Positions 19,419 through 28,170 of a stretch of DNA of 64,000 bases are shown in pieces. The DNA is taken from assembly GCF_001557535.2 (NCBI RefSeq), contig NZ_CP014306.1, positions 2,666,001-2,730,000 of the forward strand, in the 5' to 3' direction. The position numbers were made by a program, and so were the translations under genes. The DNA comes from Burkholderia sp. PAMC 26561. Lineage in GTDB: Bacteria; Pseudomonadota; Gammaproteobacteria; Burkholderiales; Burkholderiaceae. Position 1 is the stretch's first letter. Every line of letters starts with the position of its first letter. The notes under the pieces were generated by a model, which was not told the origin of the DNA, ran no database searches, and saw only the letters and a program-made list of their open reading frames with translations.

Positions 19419-21011
19419 ATGGGCGACGCTATTTCCTCTTCCATTCAGCCGGGCGGTGCGCGTGTTCCGCGCCTCGCGCTACGCGGCATCAGCAAGCAAT
19501 ATCCCGCCGTCAAGGCGAACGACGACGTCACGCTCGTCGTCGAACCCGGTGAAATCCACGCCGTGCTCGGCGAGAACGGCGCTGGTAAATCGACGTTGAT
19601 GAAAATCATCTACGGCGCCGTGCGGCCAGACGAAGGCGAGATTCAGTGGAACGGCGAGACGGTCGAGATCGGCAGTCCGGCTGCGGCGCGAAAGCTGGGT
19701 ATCGGCATGGTGTTCCAGCACTTTTCGCTCTTCGATACGCTGACCGTCGGCGAGAACATTGCGCTCGCGCTCGACGATAAATTCGATCTCAAGACCTTGA
19801 GCAAACGCATCCGCGAGGTGTCGGCGGACTACGGACTCGATGTCGATCCGCAGCGCCACGTGCATAGCCTGGCGGTAGGCGAACGGCAGCGCGTCGAGAT
19901 CGTCCGGTGCCTGTTGCAGAACCCGCGGCTCTTGATCATGGACGAACCGACGTCCGTGTTGACGCCGCAAGCGGTGAAGAAGCTCTTTACGGTGCTCAGA
20001 AGACTTGCGTCCGAAGGCTGCAGCATTCTCTACATCAGTCACAAGCTCGATGAAATCCAGGCGCTGTGCCAGACCGCGACGGTGATGCGCGGCGGCCGTG
20101 TGACGGGCAGTGTCGATCCAAGAAAGGAAACGCACGCATCGCTCGCGCAATTGATGGTCGGCCACTCGCTGCCGGACTACACGCGGCGCGAACACACGCC
20201 GGGCGAGGTGAAACTGGCGGTAAAGAATTTGTCGGTCACGAGTGCCGATCCGTTCGGCACGTCGCTCAAGGACGTTTCGTTCTCCGTGCATGCAGGAGAA
20301 ATTTTCGGCATCGCTGGGGTGTCGGGGAATGGACAAGCCGAGTTGCTTGCCGCGCTTTCGGGCGAAATCCGCGATAAACACATCGCGCCCGATGCGATCA
20401 CTATCGTGGGCCAGCCAGCCGCGCGCTACAGCGCCGGTGGCCGGCGTGCGCTCGGCTTCGCCTTCGTGCCCGAAGAGCGGCTTGGACGCGGCGCGGTGCC
20501 GGCCATGTCACTCGCGGAAAACGCGCTGTTGACCGGGCATCGCGAACATATGGTGCGGGGCGGCTGGATCAGCACGAAGTCCATGCGCGCGTTCGCCGAC
20601 CGTTGCATCAGCGCCTTCGATGTCCGCTGCGGCGGCAACGGCGCGCTCGCGCAAAGCCTGTCCGGCGGCAACTTGCAGAAGTTCATCGTGGGCCGCGAGA
20701 TCCTGCAGGAGCCGAAGGTGCTTGTCGTCGCGCAACCGACATGGGGCGTCGATGTCGGCGCAGCCGGCTTCATCAGGCAGCAATTGCTCGATCTGGCCGC
20801 GCGCGGCGTGGCGATCCTGGTGATATCGGAGGAACTGGAAGAGCTCTTCGATATCTGCGACCGCCTCGCCGTCCTTGCCCGCGGCAAACTTTCTCCGGTT
20901 CGCGAAACCGGCCTCACAAACGCGGAAGAAATCGGCCTCTTCATGGCGGGTCTCTTCGATGGCAACCGCGCCGAACCCGCCGCCCTCGACACCACGGCAT
21001 CGACATCATGA
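19419..21011 (+). CDS. BMP-type nucleoside ABC importer ATPase (duplicated)
   Basis: ATPase of 530 residues with two fused ABC domains, as in sugar and nucleoside (Med/BMP) importers. First domain: Walker A GENGAGKST near residue 53, Q-loop FQHFSLFDTLTV, signature LAVGERQR, Walker B LLIMDEPTSVLT. Second domain: a degenerate P-loop GVSGNGQAE, signature LSGGNLQK and the Walker B-like VVAQPTWGVD. An asymmetric pair like this is normal for the family. It ends with an ATGA overlap into the permease. The neighbouring deaminase suggests purine nucleosides or bases as cargo. Confidence 0.93.
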   Translation: MGDAISSSIQPGGARVPRLALRGISKQYPAVKANDDVTLVVEPGEIHAVLGENGAGKSTLMKIIYGAVRPDEGEIQWNGETVEIGSPAAARKLGIGMVFQHFSLFDTLTVGENIALALDDKFDLKTLSKRIREVSADYGLDVDPQRHVHSLAVGERQRVEIVRCLLQNPRLLIMDEPTSVLTPQAVKKLFTVLRRLASEGCSILYISHKLDEIQALCQTATVMRGGRVTGSVDPRKETHASLAQLMVGHSLPDYTRREHTPGEVKLAVKNLSVTSADPFGTSLKDVSFSVHAGEIFGIAGVSGNGQAELLAALSGEIRDKHIAPDAITIVGQPAARYSAGGRRALGFAFVPEERLGRGAVPAMSLAENALLTGHREHMVRGGWISTKSMRAFADRCISAFDVRCGGNGALAQSLSGGNLQKFIVGREILQEPKVLVVAQPTWGVDVGAAGFIRQQLLDLAARGVAILVISEELEELFDICDRLAVLARGKLSPVRETGLTNAEEIGLFMAGLFDGNRAEPAALDTTASTS

Positions 21012-22114
21012 ATTTTCCGTACCGACTCGAAGCGCGGCCTACGCCGTCGCGCGCCATGCAACTCGCGGTGCCGGTGGTTGCTGCCGTGCTGACGCTGATC
21101 ATCGGCTTCCTGATTTTTACGCTAGTTGGACAAGACCCCTTGCGCGCGATGCACGGGTTTTTCATCGAACCGTTGTCGAACGTGAATGGCTGGTCCGAGC
21201 TTGTCCTGAAAGCGTCGCCCTTGTGTCTGATCGCGCTCGGGCTTGCTGTTGGCTACAGGGCGAACGTCTGGAACATCGGCGCGGAAGGGCAGATGCTGCT
21301 CGGCGGGATCGTCGCGGGCGGCATCGCGATTCATCTCCCCGATGCAACCGGCTGGTGGATCCTCCCGCTGATGATGATTGGCGGGGTGATCGGCGGCATG
21401 GTCTGGGCGGCGATCCCCGCGTTGCTCAAGAGCCGTTTCAACACCAACGAAATCCTGACGAGCCTGATGCTCACGTACGTTGCGACGCAATTGCTGATCT
21501 ATCTGGTGAGCGGTCCGTGGCGAGATCCGGAAGGCATGAATTTCCCCATCTCGGCCATGTTCAGCGATGCCGCCCAATTCCCGCGTCTCTACAGCGACTG
21601 GGGCTGGGCGTGGCTGAAGGGAACGCGGATCAACGCATCGGTGTTCCTGACGGTGATTGCGATTCCGCTCGTATGGTTGTTCATGAGGAAAAGCTTCGCA
21701 GGATACCGGATGAACGTGGGCGGTCTCGCGCCGCTCGCCGCCCGCTACGCCGGTTTCTCCGATAAAAAAGCCATCTGGACTTCACTCCTGCTGAGCGGTG
21801 GTCTCGCCGGTCTGGCCGGCATGGGCGAAGTCGCCGGGCCGATCGGCCAGTTGCAGGCCGGGTGGTCACCGGGGTACGGCTTTACGGCGATCATCGTTGT
21901 GTTTGTCGGGCGCTTGCATCCTGTCGGGATCGTGCTGGCAAGTCTTCTTATGGCGCTGCTGTATCTCGGTGGCGAAGCGGTGCAGACGTCGCTGCAATTG
22001 CCGCAAGCGCTCGCCGGCGTGTTCCAGGGCTTGCTGCTGTTTTGCCTCTTGGGCGCGGATTTGTTCGTCAACTATCGCGTGCGCCGCCGGGTCGTCGCGC
22101 ACGCGCATTCATAA
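21008..22114 (+). CDS. BMP-type nucleoside ABC importer permease 1
   Basis: Inner-membrane permease of 368 residues (BPD_transp_2 family). Family motifs are YRANVWNIGAEGQMLLGGI near residue 79 and NEILTSLMLTYVA near 149, plus the late GYGFTAIIVVFVGRLHP. About ten hydrophobic segments are visible. The ATG at 21008 overlaps the ATPase stop; longer frames that start inside the ATPase gene are out of register with it and were rejected. It pairs with the following permease. Confidence 0.93.
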   Translation: MNFPYRLEARPTPSRAMQLAVPVVAAVLTLIIGFLIFTLVGQDPLRAMHGFFIEPLSNVNGWSELVLKASPLCLIALGLAVGYRANVWNIGAEGQMLLGGIVAGGIAIHLPDATGWWILPLMMIGGVIGGMVWAAIPALLKSRFNTNEILTSLMLTYVATQLLIYLVSGPWRDPEGMNFPISAMFSDAAQFPRLYSDWGWAWLKGTRINASVFLTVIAIPLVWLFMRKSFAGYRMNVGGLAPLAARYAGFSDKKAIWTSLLLSGGLAGLAGMGEVAGPIGQLQAGWSPGYGFTAIIVVFVGRLHPVGIVLASLLMALLYLGGEAVQTSLQLPQALAGVFQGLLLFCLLGADLFVNYRVRRRVVAHAHS

Positions 22115-22132
22115 ATAAGTCGATAAAAGCAT

Positions 22133-23062
22133 ATGGACATCAATCAAGCCAGTTCGCTTGCATCGAGCGCCGTTGTCGCGGCCATTCCGCTGATGTTCGC
22201 CGGCGCGGGCGAGCTTGTCGCGGAGAAGTCGGGCGTTTTGAATCTCGGCGTGGAAGGCATGATGCTGATGGGCGCCGTCACCGGATATGCCGTCACCGCG
22301 ATCACCGGCAATCCGTGGCTCGGGATCATGGGCGCGATCGTCGCGGGCGTACTGATGTCGCTCGTGTTCGCGTTCCTCACCATCACCATGCTCGCTAATC
22401 AGGTCGCCACGGGTTTGTCGCTGACGATCTTCGGCATCGGGTTTTCGGCGTATATCGGCAAGCCTTATACGTCGGCGGCGGTGCGAGCTTCCATCGACGT
22501 ATTGCCGATACCTGGTCTCGCTTCCATTCCCGTCATCGGACCGGCGTTTTTCATGCTGACGCCGCTCGGTTATCTCGCGTTCATCATGTTCGGCGTGATC
22601 GGCTGGTTTCTGTACAAGACGCGCGCCGGGCTCGTGCTGCGCTCGGTCGGCGAGTCGCCGTCGGTTGCGCACTCGGTCGGCTTCCCCGTGGTCGGCGTGC
22701 GTTACGCAGCGACGCTTTTCGGCGGCGGCATGGCGGGCATTGCCGGCGGTTATTATTCGATCGTCTACCTGCATTTGTGGCAGGAACAGTTGACCTCCGG
22801 GCGCGGCTGGATTGCGCTCGCGCTGGTCGTGTTCGCGACGTGGCGGCCGGGCAGGTTGCTGATCGGCGCGTTGCTGTTCGGCGCCGTGATGGCCCTGCAG
22901 TTCTATGCACAGGCGATCGGCGTGCCGATTCCGACACAGTTTCTCGCGATGCTGCCGTACCTTGCGACCATCGTCGTGCTGGTGCTGATCTCGCGCAATC
23001 CGAACACGATCAAGCTCAACGCTCCTGCCTCGCTCGGCAAGCCGTTTTTCGCGGCGAGCTAA
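22133..23062 (+). CDS. BMP-type nucleoside ABC importer permease 2
   Basis: Second permease of the importer, 309 residues. It carries the matched family motif EKSGVLNLGVEGMMLMGAV near residue 34 and ANQVATGLSLTIFGIGFSAY near 87, then GRGWIALALVVFATWRPG near 223. Eight to ten hydrophobic segments. It starts 18 bases after permease 1 and is followed within 62 bases by the binding-protein gene, completing the four-gene importer. Confidence 0.93.
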   Translation: MDINQASSLASSAVVAAIPLMFAGAGELVAEKSGVLNLGVEGMMLMGAVTGYAVTAITGNPWLGIMGAIVAGVLMSLVFAFLTITMLANQVATGLSLTIFGIGFSAYIGKPYTSAAVRASIDVLPIPGLASIPVIGPAFFMLTPLGYLAFIMFGVIGWFLYKTRAGLVLRSVGESPSVAHSVGFPVVGVRYAATLFGGGMAGIAGGYYSIVYLHLWQEQLTSGRGWIALALVVFATWRPGRLLIGALLFGAVMALQFYAQAIGVPIPTQFLAMLPYLATIVVLVLISRNPNTIKLNAPASLGKPFFAAS

Positions 23063-23123
23063 GGGTGCTTGCCATCCCATTTTTGCACCACGATTTATAA
23101 ACAACATCGACAGGAGAATCACG

Positions 23124-24227
23124 ATGAAGAAAAGCTGGCTGAATACGTTGGGCGCGGCAGGCGCCGTGGGCACGATGCTCGCGCTCTCCGCCACGATGGT
23201 GACCGCCCCGGCGCAGGCCGCCGATGCACCCGGCATTGCGTTCGTCTACCTCGCCAATCCAGGCGATGCAGGCTGGACCTTTGCGCATGATGCCGGCACG
23301 AAGGAGATCGAAGCCAAATACGGCAACAAGATCAAGATCACGCGAGTGGAAAACGTCCCGGAATCGGCGGACTCCGAGCGCGTGTTTCGCGACCTGGCGG
23401 CGAAGGGCAACAAGGTGATCCTGGGTACGAGCTTTGGTTATCAGGATTTCGAACTGAAAGTGGCGCGCGATTATCCGGACATTACGTTCCTGACCGCGAC
23501 GGGCTATAAGAAGGCCAAGAATTTCGGCGTCTACGACAACCGCATGTATCAGGGCGCATACCTCGCGGGTGTGGCTGCCGGTTACGTGACAAAGACGAAC
23601 ACGTTGGGCTTCGTTGCGTCGGTGCCGATTCCCGAGGTGATCCGCAACATTAACGCGTACACGCTGGGCGCGCGATCGGTGAACCCGAAGATCCACACGA
23701 AGGTCATCTGGATCAATAGCTGGTTCGACCCGGGCAAGGAAAAGCAGGCAGCCGAAACGCTGATTGGACAGGGTGCCGATGTCCTGTTGCAAAACACCGA
23801 TTCGAACGCGACGCTCGCCACGGCCGCTGAGAAGAAGGTTTATGCATTTGGCTGGGATTCGAACATGAAGAAGTTCGGTCCGAGCGCGCATCTGGGGTCG
23901 GTGGTATCGCACTGGGGCGTGTACTACAACATGATGGTTGAGGAGCTTCTGGCGGGTAAGGTCAAGACCGATCCGGTGTGGCTGGGCATGCCGCAAAAGG
24001 CGGTCGATATTGAAGACATGAATACGGCCGTTGTCCCGGCGAAAGCGATGCAGGCGGTTCAGGCGAAGCGCGAAGAATTGCAAAGCGGCAAATGGGATGT
24101 CTTCATGGGACCTGTGAAGGATCAGGCCGGTGCGGTAAAGATCGAAGCCGGCAAGAACCTGAGCGATCCGGAACTGCAGCGAATCAACTGGTACGTTGAG
24201 GGCGTGGACGGTACGTTGCCGAAATAA
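23124..24227 (+). CDS. BMP-family substrate-binding protein
   Basis: Periplasmic binding protein of 367 residues, the capture subunit of the importer. A clear signal peptide ends near APAQAAD at residue 33. The mature part shows the BMP/PnrA-like fold: GIAFVYLANPGDAGWTFAHDAG, then GTSFGYQDF, DNRMYQGAYLAGVAAGYV, NTDSNATL and the late YAFGWDSNMKKF. Members of this family bind purine nucleosides or, in proteobacteria, free bases; the nearby deaminase and urate genes favour a purine. AGGAGAATCACG precedes the ATG. Confidence 0.93.
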   Translation: MKKSWLNTLGAAGAVGTMLALSATMVTAPAQAADAPGIAFVYLANPGDAGWTFAHDAGTKEIEAKYGNKIKITRVENVPESADSERVFRDLAAKGNKVILGTSFGYQDFELKVARDYPDITFLTATGYKKAKNFGVYDNRMYQGAYLAGVAAGYVTKTNTLGFVASVPIPEVIRNINAYTLGARSVNPKIHTKVIWINSWFDPGKEKQAAETLIGQGADVLLQNTDSNATLATAAEKKVYAFGWDSNMKKFGPSAHLGSVVSHWGVYYNMMVEELLAGKVKTDPVWLGMPQKAVDIEDMNTAVVPAKAMQAVQAKREELQSGKWDVFMGPVKDQAGAVKIEAGKNLSDPELQRINWYVEGVDGTLPK

Positions 24228-24255
24228 GTCGCCGGTCGGTATGAACGTCATATGA

Positions 24256-24290
24256 AAAGGCCGCGCTCTGGTGTGAGCGCGGCCTTTGTT
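24256..24290 (+). terminator. Rho-independent terminator after the BMP importer
   Basis: AAAGGCCGCGCTC at 24256-24268 pairs with GAGCGCGGCCTTT at 24275-24287 around a six-base loop, a 13-base-pair stem. The flanking A and T runs would also let it end transcripts of the convergent dodecin gene. Confidence 0.88.
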
Positions 24291-24309
24291 GTCTGCGTCG
24301 CGATTAATC

Positions 24310-24519
24310 TTAATCGTCGATTCGCAGTCCAACTTTAAGCGTGACTTGCCAGTAGGCGACCTTGCCGTTTTCGATCTGGCCGCGGGTCTCGGTGACCTGG
24401 AACCAGTGAAGGTTGCGAAGTGTCTTCGATGCTTTTTCGAGCGCAACGCGCACGGCGTCGTCGCTGGATTGGGTGGAGGAGCCTGTCAGCTCGATTTGTT
24501 TGTAGACGTGATCGGTCAT
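24310..24519 (-). CDS. Dodecin family flavin-binding protein
   Basis: Small protein of 69 residues that assembles into dodecameric flavin storage shells in studied species. The family pattern is clear: YKQIELTGSS at the first strand, a helix DDAVRVALEKASKTLRNL, then HWFQVTETRG with the Trp that stacks on flavin, and the last strand VAYWQVTLKVGLRIDD. CGGGAGAATCC precedes the ATG. It is transcribed alone, convergent with the BMP importer. Confidence 0.93.
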   Translation of the reverse strand: MTDHVYKQIELTGSSTQSSDDAVRVALEKASKTLRNLHWFQVTETRGQIENGKVAYWQVTLKVGLRIDD

Positions 24520-24699
24520 GGATTCTCCCGGTTCTGTTTAGCAGTCCGCTGCGCGGGGCCTAAGTTGCTCAGAAGTGTTGCAGCAAGTCTTGAGCCTAGG
24601 CAGCGCGGACACAATGCCAAGACGCAGGGTTGTCGCTGTCTACATTATTGCGCTCATGCTGATACGCGCAATACGGGTTTCCGATTTGACTGCCACAGG

Positions 24700-24975
24700 C
24701 ACTGGTGGCGAAGCGTGTGGGTATCTGTTGACGGAGGGGGAGGGTTTCAAGTGTTCTTGATTGCGGCGTCGAGCGTTCTTGTGAAGTACCAAACAGTTGT
24801 CACTGCACGCTTGGGACACTTAAGAATTAGCGGTTGAGAGGCGTTTTCTTTGCTTCGTTTCTTTTTCGCCGTTGGAAAAAGAAATGAAGTGCCGCCACGC
24901 ACAGTGGCCAATAGTGCGAAAAAGATCAGCCAGGAGGTAACGCGCGAAGACCTGAAAAGCAACAACCCGGCACAA
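24700..24975 (+). repeat. Dispersed intergenic repeat, copy B
   Basis: Second copy of the repeat at 14364-14641, same orientation. The identical 60-base core is 24831-24890, with the hairpin arms at 24852-24867 and 24875-24890. The outer parts have drifted by substitutions and small indels. In this copy the frame over the core has a TAG just upstream and only a TTG as a possible start. It lies between dodecin and an unknown - strand gene, ending about 15 bases from the latter's stop. Confidence 0.85.
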
Positions 24976-24989
24976 ACCCCGACCCCGCC

Positions 24990-25478
24990 CTACCTCAACC
25001 TCGAAGCCGCATCCCCCGCATCTTGCCTGCGGGCCCCACGTCTAACCCGCGAACTCGCGGTCGCACCAAACTCGCTCAAAATCTGCGTTCGGGCCCGGCT
25101 GGCAAAGACCAGAATTCCGAACCCATTAGCCTCATACCAATACCCGCCATTCTCGAGCCCATCGATCGGCTGTTCCAACGCATTGGTGATGCACTCAATA
25201 CACCGCCGGTGCAATTCCTCCACTGCTGGATAGGGCGGTTGCGCACCCCGCACGCTGCAAAGAAGTACATCGAGCCCCGGCAGGACATGTGCATACAACA
25301 CCGGTTCATCCTGGGCGCGAGCACGTGCGATCTTCGTATCGAGTTGGCCGAACGGCTTGAAATGCCTGAGCACGGCGAGGAAGGACTCATCGCCGTCGAC
25401 CTTCGCGCGTCTACGCTTTTTCGGGAAGGACATAAAAATTCGCCTGAAAAAGAATTGCAAAAAACGCAGCGTCCTCAT
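24990..25478 (-). CDS. Conserved-looking hypothetical protein
   Basis: I do not recognise this protein. The frame gives 162 residues from the ATG at 25478, which has GGGAG eight bases upstream; a second ATG at 25433 (SFPKKRRRAK) is possible. The N terminus is strongly basic. A coherent mixed alpha/beta middle follows (ESFLAVLRHFKPFGQLDTKI, VLYAHVLPGLDVLLCSV, HRRCIECITNALEQPIDG, NGGYWYEANGFGILVFA), and the tail is Arg-rich. The central part reads like real protein, the last 25 residues less so. It is alone between the repeat and mscL. Confidence 0.6.
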   Translation of the reverse strand: MRTLRFLQFFFRRIFMSFPKKRRRAKVDGDESFLAVLRHFKPFGQLDTKIARARAQDEPVLYAHVLPGLDVLLCSVRGAQPPYPAVEELHRRCIECITNALEQPIDGLENGGYWYEANGFGILVFASRARTQILSEFGATASSRVRRGARRQDAGDAASRLR

Positions 25479-25839
25479 GCGGCCACTCCCGTCTGGCGGG
25501 CCGCTCGTTTGTCTGGACACGTCGATCTTTTATAGCACATCGAAGTGGTGGGTTCACGGCGATTCAGGGTAAGGGCGCAGCACCTGGGTCAATCGACCTG
25601 TCGTGCAGCGCCGCACGAATTCTGCCGAAAACCCTGCTGCGGCTCGCATGGCATTCATGTCTCAATAATAGACCTACGAAACCCCGCTGCGCCAAAAATC
25701 GCGAGGAAAATTCAAGCGAATGTCACGAACTGGCATCCCCGCAACAGTGCGGGCACAAAACAAAAAGCCCGCGGCAAGCATCGCGGGCTTTTATGTATCA
25801 CGCCTGAATCAATCGTGGATGTGAGTGGCAGGTTCCACT
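25479..25839. other. Gap between the unknown gene and mscL
   Basis: 361 bases holding the mscL terminator at 25762-25793 and otherwise nothing I can support. Short frames on both strands have no ribosome sites or recognisable residues. Confidence 0.55.
25762..25793 (-). terminator. Rho-independent terminator after mscL
   Basis: AAAAGCCCGCG at 25763-25773 pairs with CGCGGGCTTTT at 25782-25792 around an eight-base loop; read on the - strand the stem is followed by a T run. It lies 47 bases beyond the mscL stop. Confidence 0.85.
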
Positions 25840-26283
25840 TCAAACGCGCGGCGTACCCTTGAGCGAGTCGCGGATCTCGCGCAGCAGGAGCACGTCTTCA
25901 GGCGTTGCAGGCGCTGGCGCGGGCGCTTCATTCTTGCGCAGGCTGTTGATGAACTTGACCATCAGGAAAATGATGAACGCCAGGATGATGAAGTTGATCA
26001 GTACCGTAATGAACGACCCGTAGCCAAATACGGCGACGCCTGCAGTCTGCAAATCCTTGTACGAGCCGGGATTACCCTTGAACGACGGTGGAATCTCGCC
26101 CAGCTTGATGAACAAATTGGAGAAGTCCAGCCCGCCGGTCGCCAGTCCGACGACCGGCATGATCAGATCCTTCACGATCGAATTGACAATGGTCGAAAAC
26201 GCGCCGCCGATAATCACACCGACCGCCAGATCCATTACGTTGCCTTTTAAGGCGAAGGCCTTGAATTCCTGAACCATGCTCAT
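25840..26283 (-). CDS. mscL: Large-conductance mechanosensitive channel
   Basis: Pentameric inner-membrane valve that opens under membrane tension to release solutes on osmotic downshock. It has 147 residues, the normal length. The N-terminal amphipathic helix [20 protein letters not shown] leads into TM1 ([20 protein letters not shown]), then the periplasmic loop and TM2 ([21 protein letters not shown]), ending in the cytoplasmic helix [15 protein letters not shown]. The start at 26283 is fixed by GGAGGAAG nine bases before it; a far longer frame to 27078 runs antisense through the next gene and is spurious upstream. Confidence 0.98.
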   Translation of the reverse strand: MSMVQEFKAFALKGNVMDLAVGVIIGGAFSTIVNSIVKDLIMPVVGLATGGLDFSNLFIKLGEIPPSFKGNPGSYKDLQTAGVAVFGYGSFITVLINFIILAFIIFLMVKFINSLRKNEAPAPAPATPEDVLLLREIRDSLKGTPRV

Positions 26284-26501
26284 GCGTCGCTTCCTCCGTA
26301 AATAGTTCACAAGAATCGGCAGCAAAGGATGTGCCATTGAATCAAATCCATAAACGAATGGCCGAAACGCCGCGGAAGCTGGAGTCGTTCTGATCGGGCG
26401 ACCATTCATTGAAACGGATAGTGACAATGATATCGAATCGGTTGCAATTCCGTCCCCGGTTTTTTGTGAGATAGGAGCTGAACAAGCTGTCGAGCCAATC
26501 G

Positions 26502-27908
26502 TCAGGATTTTTCCGGGGGCGCCGCCTTTACGCGTCCCGCGGCGATCGCCTGCACGAAGGCTGCGTGATCGTCGACGGTCTGCGCGCCGTAGCGCTCGGC
26601 CCATTGCGCGTATGCGGCGTCCAGCCGCTCCGAGCTGCCGCAATACCCCGCGATCAACGCGGCATCTCCCGTGCGGGCATGGGCGCGTGCCAGCAACAGG
26701 CCCAGGCACCAAGCGTAAAAGTCCAACGTCGCGCCATGCAGCCAGTCGACGGGAATCGAGCCGCGCATGTTTTTCATCTGTCGGACATAAAAGTCGCGCC
26801 CCGAGATCGTCGTCCATCCAAGCAACGGGTCCGATGAACTTTGCAGCAGGCGCTGCCCGTGCACGACGCGCCGGCCCTGGTGATTGAAAGGTTCTGGCAT
26901 CGCCGGCATGAATGGCGCGGCGGCCGGCACGATGCCTTCCTTTACCTGCATGAACAGCGGGTCGCCATGTGCGCGCCCGAGCAGCAGCAACAAATACGCA
27001 CGCGTACCGACGCTGCCCACCCCGACTACCCGATGCGCGACATCGGCCACGTCGTAGCGCTCGAGCATCGTGCGCCACTCGCCGGCGATGGTCTGCGTGT
27101 ATCCCCGCAATCCTTCGATCACATGGTTCGTCTCAGCTTTGTCGAGACGCGTGAGAATGGGCGGGTCCTCGCGAAAGCGCCAGCTTTTGCCCGCGGGCTC
27201 GGCAACCCGCGCGAGCATGGTCGCGTGACTGCGCTTGGTCGCCCGCTCGACGGCCTTCGTGATCGTTGCTTTTTCGGCCGAATCAAGCGCGACGGGCGCC
27301 TCGATATGCAGCACGCTCGCATAAGAGCGCATTTGCCAGAGGTCGTAGGCGGGTACTTGCCATAGCGTGGACATCGTTGTCCGATAACCCGCGCAGGCCG
27401 AGCGCACGGCGCGCTCGCGGCCGCTGGCATCGACGCCGTTTTCCCGCGCTGCCACGTTGATGCTGGCAGTCAGCCGCTTCAGATCCCATTCCCAGGGCGC
27501 GACGATGGTTTCATCGAAGTCATTCAGGTCGAAGACCACGTCTTGCCGCGGCGTGCGGAAAAGGCCGAAATTGTTGAGATGCGCGTCGCCATCGATCATC
27601 ACGTGATGCCCGATGGACGGCGTTCGCGCCAGATCCCACGCCATCACGCTTGCCGCGCCGCGCAGGAACGCAAACGGAGAAACGGCCATGCGCGCCATTC
27701 TCAGCGGCACGAGGCGTTCCTGTCTGCCTGCGTTGTTTGCAAGCACGCGTTCGACCGGATCGGGCCGGTCGTGCTCCGGTTGCCACGCAGCGTGGGCATC
27801 AAAGGGAGTGGTGTCGCGCAACGATCGGCCGAGCGCGCGGCTCTCCTCGGCGCTGCCATGGGAAGTGCCGGCTGGCGTTGACTTGACGGAGAGGGGGCGA
27901 GTGGGCAA
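26502..27908 (-). CDS. DUF2252 family protein
   Basis: Cytosolic protein of 468 residues in the DUF2252 family, whose fold resembles aminoglycoside phosphotransferase/kinase-like proteins but whose substrate is unknown. Visible family blocks are [17 protein letters not shown] near residue 70, [16 protein letters not shown] near 105 (kinase-like catalytic-loop style HxxN), [22 protein letters not shown] near 124 (DxD style) and [15 protein letters not shown] near 276. A TGA lies in frame six codons upstream, so the first usable start is TTG at 27908, with AGAGG eight bases before it. It lies upstream of mscL and divergent from glgX. Confidence 0.9.
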   Translation of the reverse strand: MPTRPLSVKSTPAGTSHGSAEESRALGRSLRDTTPFDAHAAWQPEHDRPDPVERVLANNAGRQERLVPLRMARMAVSPFAFLRGAASVMAWDLARTPSIGHHVMIDGDAHLNNFGLFRTPRQDVVFDLNDFDETIVAPWEWDLKRLTASINVAARENGVDASGRERAVRSACAGYRTTMSTLWQVPAYDLWQMRSYASVLHIEAPVALDSAEKATITKAVERATKRSHATMLARVAEPAGKSWRFREDPPILTRLDKAETNHVIEGLRGYTQTIAGEWRTMLERYDVADVAHRVVGVGSVGTRAYLLLLLGRAHGDPLFMQVKEGIVPAAAPFMPAMPEPFNHQGRRVVHGQRLLQSSSDPLLGWTTISGRDFYVRQMKNMRGSIPVDWLHGATLDFYAWCLGLLLARAHARTGDAALIAGYCGSSERLDAAYAQWAERYGAQTVDDHAAFVQAIAAGRVKAAPPEKS

Positions 27909-28170
27909 GGGAAAGCCTCTGGATCAATGATGGACAAATGACGTGGCGGTGCTGAGTTCCGTCGCAGGCAAGCCGCGAGCAGGATGCGCGCCGATCTTGC
28001 TGGAAAATGCGATCGATAACAGGCACGCAACCTGCTCTTGATCTCTGCCCGTCGAAACACTGAGCGATGCATTTTGCACCTTGACTGATTCAGATCCCTG
28101 CGGATCCCGGACTCAGGCGGCGCGCATCAACTACTGACAGCATTACCCAAATACCTGGACACCCGCATAC

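Noticed and set aside
23016..24446. 476-codon - strand frame over the BMP protein
   Set aside because: Antisense to a gene with a signal peptide and family motifs; also overlaps dodecin.
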